Positions 43,807 through 52,736 are shown, numbered from the stretch's first letter. The stretch: DNA of 64,000 nucleotides from Ruminococcaceae bacterium UBA3903 (GCA_002391625.1 DGFJ01000041.1:88567-152566); one strand, 5' to 3'. Translations and numbers: made by a program. The notes: generated from the sequence alone by a model not told the origin.

Positions 43807-44514
43807 ATGGAAAAGAAAGAATTATTATACGAGGGTAAAGCAAAAAGAGTTTATGCTACAGAGGATCCAACACTTTGTATTGTATCATATAAGGATGATG
43901 CAACTGCATTTAACGGTTTAAAAAAAGGTACAATTGTTGGCAAGGGCGTTGTTAACAATAAAATGTCTAACTACCTGTGCAAAATGCTGGAGGAAAAGGG
44001 TATTCCTACTCATCTGGTAGAGGAACTAGATGACAGAGATACTGTTGTTAAAAAGGTTCAGATTGTTCCTTTAGAAGTAATTGTCAGAAATAAAGCAGCT
44101 GGCAGCTTGTCAAAAAGACTAGGATTGCCTGAGGGTACATCTATGAAAACCCCTGTTTTAGAATTCTGCTATAAAGATGATGATCTAGGCGACCCTATGG
44201 TTAATGAATATCATATTTTAGCCGCTGGCTTCGCTACAAAGGCAGAAATAGATAAAATCAGTGATATGGCACTGAAGATTAATGAAATTCTAATAGATTT
44301 CTTTAAAACCGCTAACATAGACCTAATTGACTTTAAACTAGAATTCGGCAGATTTGATGGGGACATCATTTTGGCTGACGAGATTTCTCCTGATACTTGT
44401 CGTTACTGGGATATTAATACTCAGGAAAAATTGGACAAGGATCGTTTCCGTAGAGATTTAGGCGGAGTCGAGGAAGCTTATGCAGAGGTTATGAAACGTA
44501 TAGGTCTAGCTTAA
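43807..44514 (+). CDS. purC: SAICAR synthetase
   Basis: Phosphoribosylaminoimidazole-succinocarboxamide synthase, step eight of purine synthesis. The start LLYEGKAKRVYATED and the later blocks VEVIVRNKAAGSL, IDFKLEFGRF and DEISPDTCRYWD are characteristic. ATG 43807 (235 residues) has AAGGAGG upstream; the longer in-frame ATG 43768 lies before that site. First gene of the purC-purF-purB-purA-guaA run. Confidence 0.97.
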   Translation: MEKKELLYEGKAKRVYATEDPTLCIVSYKDDATAFNGLKKGTIVGKGVVNNKMSNYLCKMLEEKGIPTHLVEELDDRDTVVKKVQIVPLEVIVRNKAAGSLSKRLGLPEGTSMKTPVLEFCYKDDDLGDPMVNEYHILAAGFATKAEIDKISDMALKINEILIDFFKTANIDLIDFKLEFGRFDGDIILADEISPDTCRYWDINTQEKLDKDRFRRDLGGVEEAYAEVMKRIGLA

Positions 44515-44632
44515 TTTCGTATAATAATACAGAAAAACTTCTCCTAGATATAGATAATTTCATGTGGTCAATATGCCACAGAAAATTTTAAATTATAAAT
44601 AAACCAATTGTCCAATGTATGAGGTGACTTAT

Positions 44633-46081
44633 TTGGCTTTTTCTTTTGATAATTTTCCAACGGAAGAGCTTCACGAGGAATGTGGAGTATTCGGAATATA
44701 TAGTGATGGTACCCTTAATCCAGCTTATGCGTCATATAATGGCCTGCTTTCATTGCAGCACAGGGGACAGGAAAGCTGTGGTATAGCAGTTAATGATTGT
44801 GGTGTTATTGACTATCATAAGGATATGGGACTGGTCACAGAGGTGTTTAATAACTCTGTGCTGGATTCCTTACCAGGACAGATGGCAGTAGCTCATGTTA
44901 GATATTCCACAGCAGGTGGCAGCATACGAGAAAATTCTCAGCCGCTTGTTATGAGATATATTAAAGGTGTCATAGCTATTGCACACAATGGCAACCTTAC
45001 TAACGCTGTGGAAATCAGACGTGAGCTTGAGCATAGAGGTGCTATATTCCAAACTACTATTGACTCTGAGGTTATAGCGTATATTATTGCACGTGAACGT
45101 ATAAAATGTCACTCTGTTGAGGAGGCTGTTCGCCGTGCTATGTATCAAATAAATGGTGCATATTCTCTATTGGTAATGAGTCCTAGAAAGCTTATTGCTG
45201 CCAGAGATCCATTTGGCTTTAGACCCCTGTGTATGGGTAAGATAAACGGTACCTATGTATTTGCCAGCGAATCCTGTGCTTTAGATGCAGCGGGAGCTGA
45301 ATTTGTACGTGATGTAGAACCTGGTGAAATCATTGTCGTAGATGAGAACGGAATAAAATCTATAAAGGACCATTGTGGTGCTAAAAAGGCATTGTGTGTG
45401 TTTGAATATATTTATTTTGCCCGCACGGACTCTATTATTGATGGCATCGGTGTATATGAAGCTAGAAAACAAGCAGGTCGTATATTAGCAAGGGAATTTC
45501 CCGTTGATGCAGACCTTGTTATAGGTGTACCAGAATCAGGTATAGATGCTGCTATTGGATACAGTGAATATTCTGGTATTCCATACGAAAAGGGTATTGT
45601 AAAAAATAATTACATTGGCAGAACCTTTATTAAGCCCAGCCAAAAGGAACGCATGAAAAGTGTTCGTATAAAATTAAATCCTTTGGGTACTTCTGTAAAG
45701 GGTAAAAGGGTAGTTATGCTGGATGATTCTATTGTTCGTGGCACTACCTGTGATCGTATAGTAAAAATGCTAAAGGACGCAGGGGCTAAAGAGGTACATC
45801 TGCGTATCAGCTCACCACCATTTATGTGGCCATGCTACTATGGTACAGATATCCCGTCTAGGGAAGAGCTTATTGCTTGTAACCATACCGTTGAGGAAAT
45901 TGGTAAAATCAGTGGAGCTGATTCTATTGGCTTTTTACCAGCAGAATATTTGTCTGAAATGCTATTTCACAAGGATTGTGGATATTGCGATGCGTGTTTC
46001 TCTGGCAATTATCCAGCTGAAACCACAACTAAAATGCTGCAGGGCAAAGAACGTGGCGGTATGGAATTTAAAAAATGTTAA
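44633..46081 (+). CDS. purF: Amidophosphoribosyltransferase
   Basis: First committed enzyme of purine synthesis, making phosphoribosylamine from PRPP and glutamine. The Ntn glutaminase nucleophile Cys follows a short propeptide (ELHEECGVFGIYSDG); the PRPP loop is VVMLDDSIVRGTT. C-terminal Cys in KDCGYCDACFSG fit the iron-sulfur-containing class. TTG 44633 is the likely start, with GAGGTG six bases upstream; this site lies within the codons after the in-frame ATG 44615. Predicted 482 residues before cleavage. Confidence 0.95.
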   Translation: MAFSFDNFPTEELHEECGVFGIYSDGTLNPAYASYNGLLSLQHRGQESCGIAVNDCGVIDYHKDMGLVTEVFNNSVLDSLPGQMAVAHVRYSTAGGSIRENSQPLVMRYIKGVIAIAHNGNLTNAVEIRRELEHRGAIFQTTIDSEVIAYIIARERIKCHSVEEAVRRAMYQINGAYSLLVMSPRKLIAARDPFGFRPLCMGKINGTYVFASESCALDAAGAEFVRDVEPGEIIVVDENGIKSIKDHCGAKKALCVFEYIYFARTDSIIDGIGVYEARKQAGRILAREFPVDADLVIGVPESGIDAAIGYSEYSGIPYEKGIVKNNYIGRTFIKPSQKERMKSVRIKLNPLGTSVKGKRVVMLDDSIVRGTTCDRIVKMLKDAGAKEVHLRISSPPFMWPCYYGTDIPSREELIACNHTVEEIGKISGADSIGFLPAEYLSEMLFHKDCGYCDACFSGNYPAETTTKMLQGKERGGMEFKKC

Positions 46082-46112
46082 AAATTAACCAATAAATTTT
46101 GGAGGTTTGAAG

Positions 46113-47543
46113 ATGAAGGATACATATGAATCCCCATTATCATCAAGATATGCAGATAAGGAAATGAAGTATCTGTTTTCTCCTGATATGAAATTTCGCA
46201 CATGGCGTAAGCTGTGGATTGCTTTAGCTGAAACTGAGATGGAGCTTGGCTTAGCTGTTACACAGAGCCAGGTTGATGAGTTAAAAGCTCATCAGGACGA
46301 TATTAATTATTCAGTAGCAGAAGAAAGAGAAAAGCAGGTTCGTCACGATGTTATGTCCCATGTATATGCTTATGGTGTGCAATGTCCAGGTGCTAAGGGT
46401 ATTATCCACCTAGGTGCGACGTCTTGCTATGTAGGCGATAACACAGATATTATCATTATGACAGAGGCATTAAGGCTTGTCAGAAATAAACTTATTACTG
46501 TTATTCGTAATCTGTCAAAGTTTGCTGATAAATATAAGGATTTGCCAACTTTAGGATTTACTCATTTTCAGCCTGCACAGCCTACAACAGTAGGAAAGAG
46601 AGCAACCTTATGGATTCAGGATTTATTGCTGGATTTGGAGGATGTTGAGTACCAGCTGTCTAAGGCAAAGCTTTTAGGCTCTAAGGGTACAACAGGTACA
46701 CAGGCAAGCTTTTTAGAGCTGTTTAACGGAGATTATGATAAGGTGAAAAGCCTTGATAAAAAAATTGCCGAAAAAATGGGCTATGCTGGATGTTTCGCTG
46801 TTTCTGGGCAAACATATACTAGAAAGCTGGACACACAAATGCTAAATATACTTAGCTCCATAGCTCAAAGTGCTTCAAAGTTTTCTAACGATATTAGGTT
46901 GCTTCAGCACTTAAAAGAGGTGGAAGAACCTTTTGAGAAGAATCAAATTGGCTCTTCAGCTATGGCATATAAACGTAATCCTATGAGATCTGAACGTATA
47001 ACATCTTTATCACGCTATGTAATGGTCGACGTTCTGAACCCAGCTATTACAGCTGCTACACAGTGGTTTGAGCGTACCTTAGATGACAGTGCCAACAAAC
47101 GTATTAGTGTAGCAGAAGCTTTCTTAGGTGTAGATGCTATACTCAATCTATACTCTAATGTAGCTGACGGTTTGGTTGTATATCCTAAGGTTATTGAGCA
47201 GCGTTTAAGAAAAGAGCTGCCATTTATGGCTACTGAAAACATTATGATGGATGCCGTTCAGCGTGGTGGCGACAGGCAGGAGCTACACGAAAGAATTCGT
47301 GAACACTCTATGGCAGCATCTCGTGTTGTAAAGGAAGACGGCGGAGAGAATGATTTATTGGAGAGAATTGCAAACGACCCAATTTTCGGCGTTACTTTAG
47401 ACGAGCTGGTTTCCATTATTTCTCCGGAAAAATATGTTGGTTGTGCACCTATGCAGACAACAGAGTTTTTAAAGAATTGTGTTGAACCAGCGTTAGTGCC
47501 TTATAAGGATTTGGAAACCGAAAAGGCAGAAATTAATGTTTAA
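46113..47543 (+). CDS. purB: Adenylosuccinate lyase
   Basis: Fumarase/aspartase-superfamily enzyme acting twice in purine synthesis (SAICAR and adenylosuccinate cleavage). The superfamily signature is GSSAMAYKRNPMRSERI, with HDVMSHVYAYG and TLGFTHFQPAQPTT as further active-site blocks. ATG 46113 has GGAGG 7 bases upstream; 476 residues. It is followed by purA after a spacer holding alternative hairpins. Confidence 0.97.
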   Translation: MKDTYESPLSSRYADKEMKYLFSPDMKFRTWRKLWIALAETEMELGLAVTQSQVDELKAHQDDINYSVAEEREKQVRHDVMSHVYAYGVQCPGAKGIIHLGATSCYVGDNTDIIIMTEALRLVRNKLITVIRNLSKFADKYKDLPTLGFTHFQPAQPTTVGKRATLWIQDLLLDLEDVEYQLSKAKLLGSKGTTGTQASFLELFNGDYDKVKSLDKKIAEKMGYAGCFAVSGQTYTRKLDTQMLNILSSIAQSASKFSNDIRLLQHLKEVEEPFEKNQIGSSAMAYKRNPMRSERITSLSRYVMVDVLNPAITAATQWFERTLDDSANKRISVAEAFLGVDAILNLYSNVADGLVVYPKVIEQRLRKELPFMATENIMMDAVQRGGDRQELHERIREHSMAASRVVKEDGGENDLLERIANDPIFGVTLDELVSIISPEKYVGCAPMQTTEFLKNCVEPALVPYKDLETEKAEINV

Positions 47544-47588
47544 TTTCTGCCAACATATTGTTTTTACGTATTGGCAGTAGAACCTGCC
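47525..47588 (+). promoter_or_regulatory. Four alternating complementary blocks at the purB-purA junction
   Basis: GGCAG (47525), CTGCC (47547), GGCAG (47573) and CTGCC (47584) alternate, so 1:2, 2:3 and 3:4 pairing exclude one another. The first pairing is extended to GGCAGAAATT with AATTTCTGCC (10 bp) over the purB stop. No T run follows. It may set the purB/purA mRNA ratio. Confidence 0.4.
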
Positions 47589-47618
47589 ATATATTATAAA
47601 AATTAGGAGTGAATTAAT

Positions 47619-48896
47619 ATGGTAAAAGCCATAGTAGGAGCAAACTGGGGCGACGAAGGTAAGGGTAAAATTACTGATGTGTTAGCCGCTGAGTCAGACA
47701 TTGTTATTCGCTTTCAGGGTGGTAGTAATGCTGGACATACTATTGTAAATAATTATGGTAAATTTGCACTTCATCAATTACCATCTGGCGTTTTTCATAG
47801 TCATATTACTAATATTATTGGTAATGGTGTGGCATTAAGCGTAGAAAACTTTGTTAGAGAGCTAAAAGACCTAGAGGAGCGTGGAGTGCCTACTCCTAAA
47901 ATTTTAATTTCTGATAGAGCACAAATCGTTATGCCTTATCACATAGCTTTTGACTGCTATGAGGAGGAACGTTTAGGTGGAAAAAGCTTTGGTTCAACAA
48001 AGTCAGGTATTGCTCCTTTCTATTCAGATAAATATTCTAAAATTGGCTTTCAAGTAAATGAGCTTTATGATGATGTTGACAGCTTAAAAGAGAAGATTAA
48101 TCGTATTCTAGAAGTTAAAAATGCAACCTTGAAGAATCTATATAATAAAGAACCAATTAGTGTGCAAGAGATATTTGACAAATTAATGGAATACAAGGAA
48201 CAAATGGCTCCTTATGTAGCTGATACCTTTACGTTTTTATATGATGCTGTGCAGTCTGGTAAAAATATTTTGCTGGAGGGTCAGCTAGGTGCATTAAAGG
48301 ATACAGACTTTGGTATTTATCCAATGGTTACATCCTCTAATACTATTGCCGGTTATGGTGCTGTAGGTGCTGGTTTACCACCATATGAAATTAAAGAGGT
48401 TATCACTGTAGTTAAGGCATATTCCAGTGCTGTAGGTGCTGGAGAATTTGTTAGTGAAATCTTTGGCGAAGAGGCAGATGAGCTTCGTCGCAGAGGCGGT
48501 GACGGCGGTGAATATGGCGCTACAACAGGCAGACCACGAAGAATGGGCTGGTTAGACCTTGTAGCTACTCGCTACGGCTGTCGTGTACAGGGTACTACCA
48601 AAATTGCATTTACTGTTCTAGATGTGCTGGGTTATTTAGATGAAATTCCAGTATGTGTTGGATATGAGTTAGACGGTAAGGTTATTGATTATTTCCCATC
48701 AACTACCAAGCTAAAAAGAGCAAAACCGATTATTAAGGTGTTACCTGGTTGGAAATGCGATATTTCTAATATCACAAAGTACGAGGACTTGCCAGAAAAT
48801 TGCAAAAATTACATCGAATTTGCAGAAAAAGAAATAGGTATTCCAATTGGTATCGTTTCTAATGGTGCTAAGAGAGAAAACATAATCTACAGATAA
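47619..48896 (+). CDS. purA: Adenylosuccinate synthetase
   Basis: GTP-dependent enzyme joining IMP and aspartate toward AMP. The N-terminal loop GANWGDEGKGK holds catalytic Asp12 and GGSNAGHTIV holds His40; the signature GSTKSGIAPFYSDK and the GTP-binding block TTGRPRRMGWLD are present. The length of 425 residues is normal. It precedes guaA by 12 bp, so the AMP and GMP branches are expressed together. Confidence 0.97.
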   Translation: MVKAIVGANWGDEGKGKITDVLAAESDIVIRFQGGSNAGHTIVNNYGKFALHQLPSGVFHSHITNIIGNGVALSVENFVRELKDLEERGVPTPKILISDRAQIVMPYHIAFDCYEEERLGGKSFGSTKSGIAPFYSDKYSKIGFQVNELYDDVDSLKEKINRILEVKNATLKNLYNKEPISVQEIFDKLMEYKEQMAPYVADTFTFLYDAVQSGKNILLEGQLGALKDTDFGIYPMVTSSNTIAGYGAVGAGLPPYEIKEVITVVKAYSSAVGAGEFVSEIFGEEADELRRRGGDGGEYGATTGRPRRMGWLDLVATRYGCRVQGTTKIAFTVLDVLGYLDEIPVCVGYELDGKVIDYFPSTTKLKRAKPIIKVLPGWKCDISNITKYEDLPENCKNYIEFAEKEIGIPIGIVSNGAKRENIIYR

Positions 48897-48908
48897 TAGG
48901 AGATTGCT

Positions 48909-50450
48909 ATGGAAATAAAAAATGAAGCAATACTAGTATTGGATTTTGGCGGACAGTATTGTCAGCTTATTGCTAGACGTGTTCGTGAGCAAAATGTATT
49001 TTGTGAAATAAAATCCTATAAGACACCTGTTGAAGAAATTATTAAATGTGATTACAAGGGAATTATTTTTACTGGTGGTTCAAATAGTGTTTATACTGAG
49101 GATGCACCAAAATGCGATAAAGCATTGCTTGAAAGTGGTATTCCTATTCTAGGTATTTGTTATGGAGCTCAAACGTTAGCACATTCCTTAGGCGGAACGG
49201 TATCTAGTTCAGAAGTAAAGGAATACGGAAATACATCTGTAGATTTTAATAATACCAGTATGATATTTGGTAATGTAAAGCCAAGGGGCGTTTGTTGGAT
49301 GAGTCACACAGACTACATATCCAAAGTACCTGATGGCTTTAAAATTACTGCTAAAAGTACTGACTGTCCTGTAGCCGCTATGGAAAATGTAGCTAAAAAG
49401 CTATATGCTGTGCAGTTTCATCCAGAAGTACAGCACACCGAGGACGGCAACAAAATTATACGTAACTTTGTATATAAAGTATGTGGTTGCAGTGGAGATT
49501 GGCAGATGTCATCCTTCGTTACAACAACAATAAATGATTTAAAGGAAAAAATTGGTGATAAAAAGGTCTTGTGTGGACTATCTGGCGGTGTAGACTCTTC
49601 TGTAGCAGCGGTTTTAGTTCATAAGGCTATTGGGAAAAATTTAACCTGTATTTTTGTTGACCACGGAATGCTTCGCAAGGACGAGGGTGATGAGGTTGAA
49701 CGTGTATTTAAACAACAATTTGATATGAATCTCATCCGAGTGAACGCTGAGGAGAGATTTTTGTCAAAACTAGCTGGTGTTTCAGATCCAGAGAAAAAAC
49801 GTAAAATTATTGGCGAAGAATTTATTAGAGTGTTTGAAGAGGAAGCTAAGAAAATTGGAAGGGTTGACTATCTGTGCCAAGGTACAATCTATCCAGACGT
49901 TGTTGAAAGTGGTGTGGGTGAGGCTGCTGTTATAAAAAGTCACCACAATGTTGGCGGTTTACCTGATGATGTAGATTTTAAAGGTATTGTTGAACCGTTA
50001 CGTGATCTGTTTAAGGATGAGGTTAGACGTGCAGGCTTAGAGTTGGGTATTCCAGAGTTTCTTGTATGGCGTCAGCCATTCCCAGGTCCTGGCTTAGCTA
50101 TTCGTGTAATGGGTGACATTACACCTGAAAAACTAGAAATTTTGAAGGATGCTGATGCTATATTCCGTGAGGAAATTAGATTAGCTGGTTTAGACCGCTC
50201 AATAAACCAATACTTTGCGGTGTTGACAGGTATAAAAAGTGTTGGAGTTATGGGTGATGGTAGAACCTACGATAATACAATTGCACTTCGTGGCGTAACT
50301 ACAAGCGATTTTATGACGGCTGATTGGGCAAGAATCCCTTATGATCTATTAGCAAAGATTTCCAGCAGGATTATTAATGAGGTAAAATGTGTTAATCGTA
50401 TTGTTTACGATATTACATCAAAGCCACCAGCCACTATTGAGTGGGAATAA
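48909..50450 (+). CDS. guaA: GMP synthase (glutamine-hydrolysing)
   Basis: Converts XMP to GMP. N-terminal class I glutaminase domain with nucleophile Cys84 in LGICYGAQ and His in VQFHPEV; ATP-pyrophosphatase P-loop LSGGVDSSV; C-terminal dimerisation block with WRQPFPGPGLAIR and the ending RIVYDITSKPPATIEWE. The length of 513 residues is normal. Its terminator is intact and the accessory element is inserted just behind it, so the gene should remain functional. Confidence 0.98.
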   Translation: MEIKNEAILVLDFGGQYCQLIARRVREQNVFCEIKSYKTPVEEIIKCDYKGIIFTGGSNSVYTEDAPKCDKALLESGIPILGICYGAQTLAHSLGGTVSSSEVKEYGNTSVDFNNTSMIFGNVKPRGVCWMSHTDYISKVPDGFKITAKSTDCPVAAMENVAKKLYAVQFHPEVQHTEDGNKIIRNFVYKVCGCSGDWQMSSFVTTTINDLKEKIGDKKVLCGLSGGVDSSVAAVLVHKAIGKNLTCIFVDHGMLRKDEGDEVERVFKQQFDMNLIRVNAEERFLSKLAGVSDPEKKRKIIGEEFIRVFEEEAKKIGRVDYLCQGTIYPDVVESGVGEAAVIKSHHNVGGLPDDVDFKGIVEPLRDLFKDEVRRAGLELGIPEFLVWRQPFPGPGLAIRVMGDITPEKLEILKDADAIFREEIRLAGLDRSINQYFAVLTGIKSVGVMGDGRTYDNTIALRGVTTSDFMTADWARIPYDLLAKISSRIINEVKCVNRIVYDITSKPPATIEWE

Positions 50451-50457
50451 AAAAGAC

Positions 50458-50500
50458 AATCCCCGAGAGCCTTGTAAATACAGGGTTTTCGGGGATTTTG
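50458..50500 (+). terminator. Intrinsic terminator after guaA
   Basis: AATCCCCGA and TCGGGGATT form the outer stem with an inner partly paired segment, followed by TTGTTTTG. Confidence 0.88.
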
Positions 50501-50510
50501 TTTTGCTTAT

Positions 50511-50530
50511 CGTACTAAAACCGTACCATT
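50511..50530. other. Left attachment site (attL core)
   Basis: CGTACTAAAACCGTACCATT, identical to 63410-63429. It lies 10 bp after the guaA terminator and its last base overlaps the integrase stop codon. Confidence 0.9.
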
Positions 50531-51657
50531 TATTCAGAATCGGTGTTCAAAATATCGTCGCTTGTAGTCGCTTGTGGACTGCCTGAAACAGCATCACCCA
50601 TGACTATTGATTGAATCTTTGCTGCCACTTCTGATTGCTTGTTTGGGTAAAGGTGGGAATAAGTCCCCAAAGTTGTTTCAATGTTTTCATGCCCTAACCT
50701 TTCAGAAATCAGCAGCGGTGAAAACCCCATTTCAATTAAGAAAGAAGCATGTGAATGCCGAAGGTCATGAACCCTTATCTTTTTCACACCGGACTTTTTG
50801 CATCCTCTATCCATTTCATGATGAAGATAATATTTGGTGACTGGAAAAAGCCTTTCATCAGTTTCATAGTCACAAAGCCTGGAAGCATAGTCTTTCACAA
50901 TTTCACACAGGAAATCAGGGATGGTGATGGTTCTATTACTTTTTGGGGTTTTAGGTTCAAGAATCAAGTCTTGCTTATCAAGCCTGGTATAGTTTTTGTT
51001 GATGTTTACGGTCATGGCATCAAAATCAAAATCATTTAAGGTCAAAGCCAACATTTCACCTGACCGCATTCCAGTCCAAAACAAAAGTTCAAAGATGGCT
51101 TTGGAAATCGGTTTATCACTGACTGCTTCCTTAAATTTATTGAATTCTTCCACAGTCCAAAATTTCATGGATGCAGCGTGTTTCTTTCCCATACTTCCGG
51201 ATACATGAACAGGATTGACTGGCAACTTGTAATACTTCACAGCATAATTCATGATGGCAGAAAGCTGATTGTTTACTGACTTCAAATAGGTCTGACTGTA
51301 ATTGTTTTCGTTTGAAATCCATTCATTTTGCCACTTTCGGATTGCCACAGCATCAATGGTGTTTATCGGCATATTCTGAAAGAATGGCATCAACTTCAAA
51401 TTGATGATAAATTCTTTGTTGCTGTATGTGGTTGGTTTTAACCGGCTTCTGCAATCTTCCATATAAAGTTCAACCAGGCTTCCGAAGGTCATATCACAAG
51501 AAGCATGTGCCTTATTCAGAAATTCCCTTTCAAATGCCTGGGCATCAGACTTCTTTGCAAAGCCTTCCTTCTTCTTTCGCTTCCGGTTACCCATCCAATC
51601 TGTATAGTAGAATGATGTGTACCAGGTGTTCCGCTTTTCGTCTTTGTAAACTGGCAT
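50530..51657 (-). CDS. int: Tyrosine-recombinase integrase
   Basis: Phage-type site-specific recombinase of 375 residues. It has an N-terminal arm-binding domain (residues 1-55, GNRKRKKKEGFAKKSDAQAF), a core-binding SAM-like domain (57-160) and a catalytic domain with Arg198 (TGMRSGE), His297-x-x-Arg300 (RVHDLRHSH), His323 (LGHENI) and nucleophile Tyr333 (TLGTYSHLYP). All catalytic positions are intact. It ends inside attL, the usual place for an integrase of this class, and should act on the 20-bp repeats. Confidence 0.96.
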   Translation of the reverse strand: MPVYKDEKRNTWYTSFYYTDWMGNRKRKKKEGFAKKSDAQAFEREFLNKAHASCDMTFGSLVELYMEDCRSRLKPTTYSNKEFIINLKLMPFFQNMPINTIDAVAIRKWQNEWISNENNYSQTYLKSVNNQLSAIMNYAVKYYKLPVNPVHVSGSMGKKHAASMKFWTVEEFNKFKEAVSDKPISKAIFELLFWTGMRSGEMLALTLNDFDFDAMTVNINKNYTRLDKQDLILEPKTPKSNRTITIPDFLCEIVKDYASRLCDYETDERLFPVTKYYLHHEMDRGCKKSGVKKIRVHDLRHSHASFLIEMGFSPLLISERLGHENIETTLGTYSHLYPNKQSEVAAKIQSIVMGDAVSGSPQATTSDDILNTDSE

Positions 51658-51713
51658 ATTATATCACTTATCCTTTCAAAATCTTGATTTTTTCTTCAAG
51701 AAGTGATATAATA
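51658..51713. repeat. Inverted repeat spanning the int start and the sRNA promoter
   Basis: TTATATCACTT (51658-51668) and AAGTGATATAA (51701-51711) are perfect inverted arms separated by about 32 bp. The right arm contains the -10 of the forward sRNA promoter, the left arm lies at the int ribosome site, so one protein bound to both arms could control both. Confidence 0.65.
51684..51712 (+). promoter_or_regulatory. Promoter of the predicted small RNA
   Basis: -35 TTGATT (51684-51689), 17-bp spacer, -10 TATAAT (51707-51712), reading forward, opposite to int and the repressor gene that flank it. No ORF follows, only a terminator about 95 bp later. Confidence 0.72.
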
Positions 51714-51718
51714 AATAC

Positions 51719-51810
51719 ACCACTTCTGTAATTGATTTGCTTACCTGCTTTCAATTCTGATTTGGTTTTCAACTGTGAACCCTGGGTTGCAGCCTGGGGT
51801 TCATCTTTTT
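51719..51810 (+). ncRNA. Predicted element-encoded antisense-type small RNA (~92 nt)
   Basis: Promoter-to-terminator unit without a start codon or ORF. Its 3' hairpin GAACCCTGGG-TTGCAG-CCTGGGGTTC (51777-51802) with TTTTT is an intrinsic terminator. Positions 51759-51779 are the exact reverse complement of 55322-55342 (21 nt), in the leader of the 55369 gene on the same strand. Loop TTGCAG is complementary to loop CTGCAA of the leader hairpin at 55288-55303. A 12-nt part (TTGGTTTTCAAC) can also pair at 52705-52716, just before the ribosome site of the 52737 gene. Expression and function are inference. Confidence 0.6.
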
Positions 51811-51814
51811 AGGT

Positions 51815-51830
51815 CACCGTTGCAGCGGTG
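51815..51830 (+). other. Second TTGCAG-loop hairpin
   Basis: CACCG-TTGCAG-CGGTG, followed by GCTTTATTTATT. It lies between the sRNA terminator and the repressor stop and repeats the same six-base loop. It may be a backup terminator. Confidence 0.6.
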
Positions 51831-51833
51831 GCT

Positions 51834-52316
51834 TTATTTATTATCATGGTTTTCAACCCCTGAACCGTTTTCTGTTGCAGCAGAAGGCGGTTCTTTTTTG
51901 TTTTTCTGACATTGCAGAAGAATCATTCCTTCAATGGCATCTTTGTTTCTGTTCTGTAAGGATTCAAATTCTTCTTGTGTGAATTCTGCGGTATAATCTT
52001 TGCTTTGAACCTCATATACACATGAGGTTTCAGAACATGGGATTGGCTGAACAGAATAATTCAATGATTTCAAGTATTCAATGAACGATTCTAAATGATG
52101 AACTTCTTTTGCAAGTTCACTACCATCTGTTAACCAGACTTTACTTACATTGTACTTAGTACAAATCAATTCAATGTAACTTTCTCGAACCCCTCTGTTA
52201 CCACTTTCAATATTTGATATTCCGGATTTTGATAAACCAATAGATTTCCCAAATTCTTCTTGTGATAAATTCAATGATTCTCTTAATTCTTTTATTTTGA
52301 CATTCACAACTTTCAT
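51834..52316 (-). CDS. CI/Stl-like repressor (XRE family)
   Basis: About 160 residues. The N-terminal XRE helix-turn-helix (LRESLNLSQEEFGKSIGLSKSGISN region, residues 8-60) is followed by an unassigned C-terminal domain. ATG 52316 has AGAAGGTG upstream; an in-frame upstream ATG (52394) lies in the promoter region. It is divergent from a Cro-like gene, with both promoters in the 147-bp gap, so it is the likely lysogeny/latency repressor. In satellites of this layout the repressor is often inactivated by a helper phage protein. Confidence 0.9.
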   Translation of the reverse strand: MKVVNVKIKELRESLNLSQEEFGKSIGLSKSGISNIESGNRGVRESYIELICTKYNVSKVWLTDGSELAKEVHHLESFIEYLKSLNYSVQPIPCSETSCVYEVQSKDYTAEFTQEEFESLQNRNKDAIEGMILLQCQKNKKEPPSAATENGSGVENHDNK

Positions 52317-52341
52317 GTTTACACCTTCTTTCTTGGGTTTT

Positions 52342-52370
52342 ATTATAGCATATATTGTTTTCAAAGTCAA
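52342..52370 (-). promoter_or_regulatory. Repressor promoter
   Basis: Reverse strand -35 TTGACT (52365-52370), 17-bp spacer, -10 TATAAT (52342-52347). Confidence 0.88.
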
Positions 52371-52400
52371 CATTACTATACAAAAAGTTTTCAATAAGTA

Positions 52401-52429
52401 TTGACAATCAGAACATAATAGTTTATAAT
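52401..52429 (+). promoter_or_regulatory. Early promoter with operator-like repeats
   Basis: Full consensus: TTGACA (52401-52406), 17-bp spacer, TATAAT (52424-52429). CAGAACAT occurs in the spacer and again at 52439-52446, and ATGTTTTC lies between them in inverse orientation, making plausible repressor half sites. Confidence 0.85.
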
Positions 52430-52463
52430 GTTTTCATACAGAACATGAAAGGTGATGAAACAG

Positions 52464-52709
52464 ATGGTTATTAACAAAGAAAAATTTGAAGTCTGTATGG
52501 CAGAAAAATGTATGACCTATGATGACCTTGCCAAGAAAGCAAATCTTTCAAGATTTACTATTCAAAAAATGCTTGGTAACAAGGTTGATACAAGACCAGC
52601 AACGGTTGGGAAAATTGCAAAGGCATTGGGTGTCAATGTGAAAGAATTGATTGACTTCGAAGCTGCAACTTCCAATCAATTTATTACAAATTCAGGGGTT
52701 CGTGGTTGA
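52464..52709 (+). CDS. Cro-like HTH protein
   Basis: An 81-residue XRE-family protein. The helix-turn-helix is MTYDDLAKKANLSRFTIQKM with the following TRPATVGKIAKALGVNVKEL, the common phage Cro/immunity layout. ATG 52464 is favoured by AAAGG about 11 bases upstream; GTG 52452 and ATG 52455 are alternatives. First gene of the forward early operon; probably the antirepressor partner in the switch. Confidence 0.88.
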   Translation: MVINKEKFEVCMAEKCMTYDDLAKKANLSRFTIQKMLGNKVDTRPATVGKIAKALGVNVKELIDFEAATSNQFITNSGVRG

Positions 52710-52736
52710 AAACCAATTTGAAAGGCGGAAAGCAAT

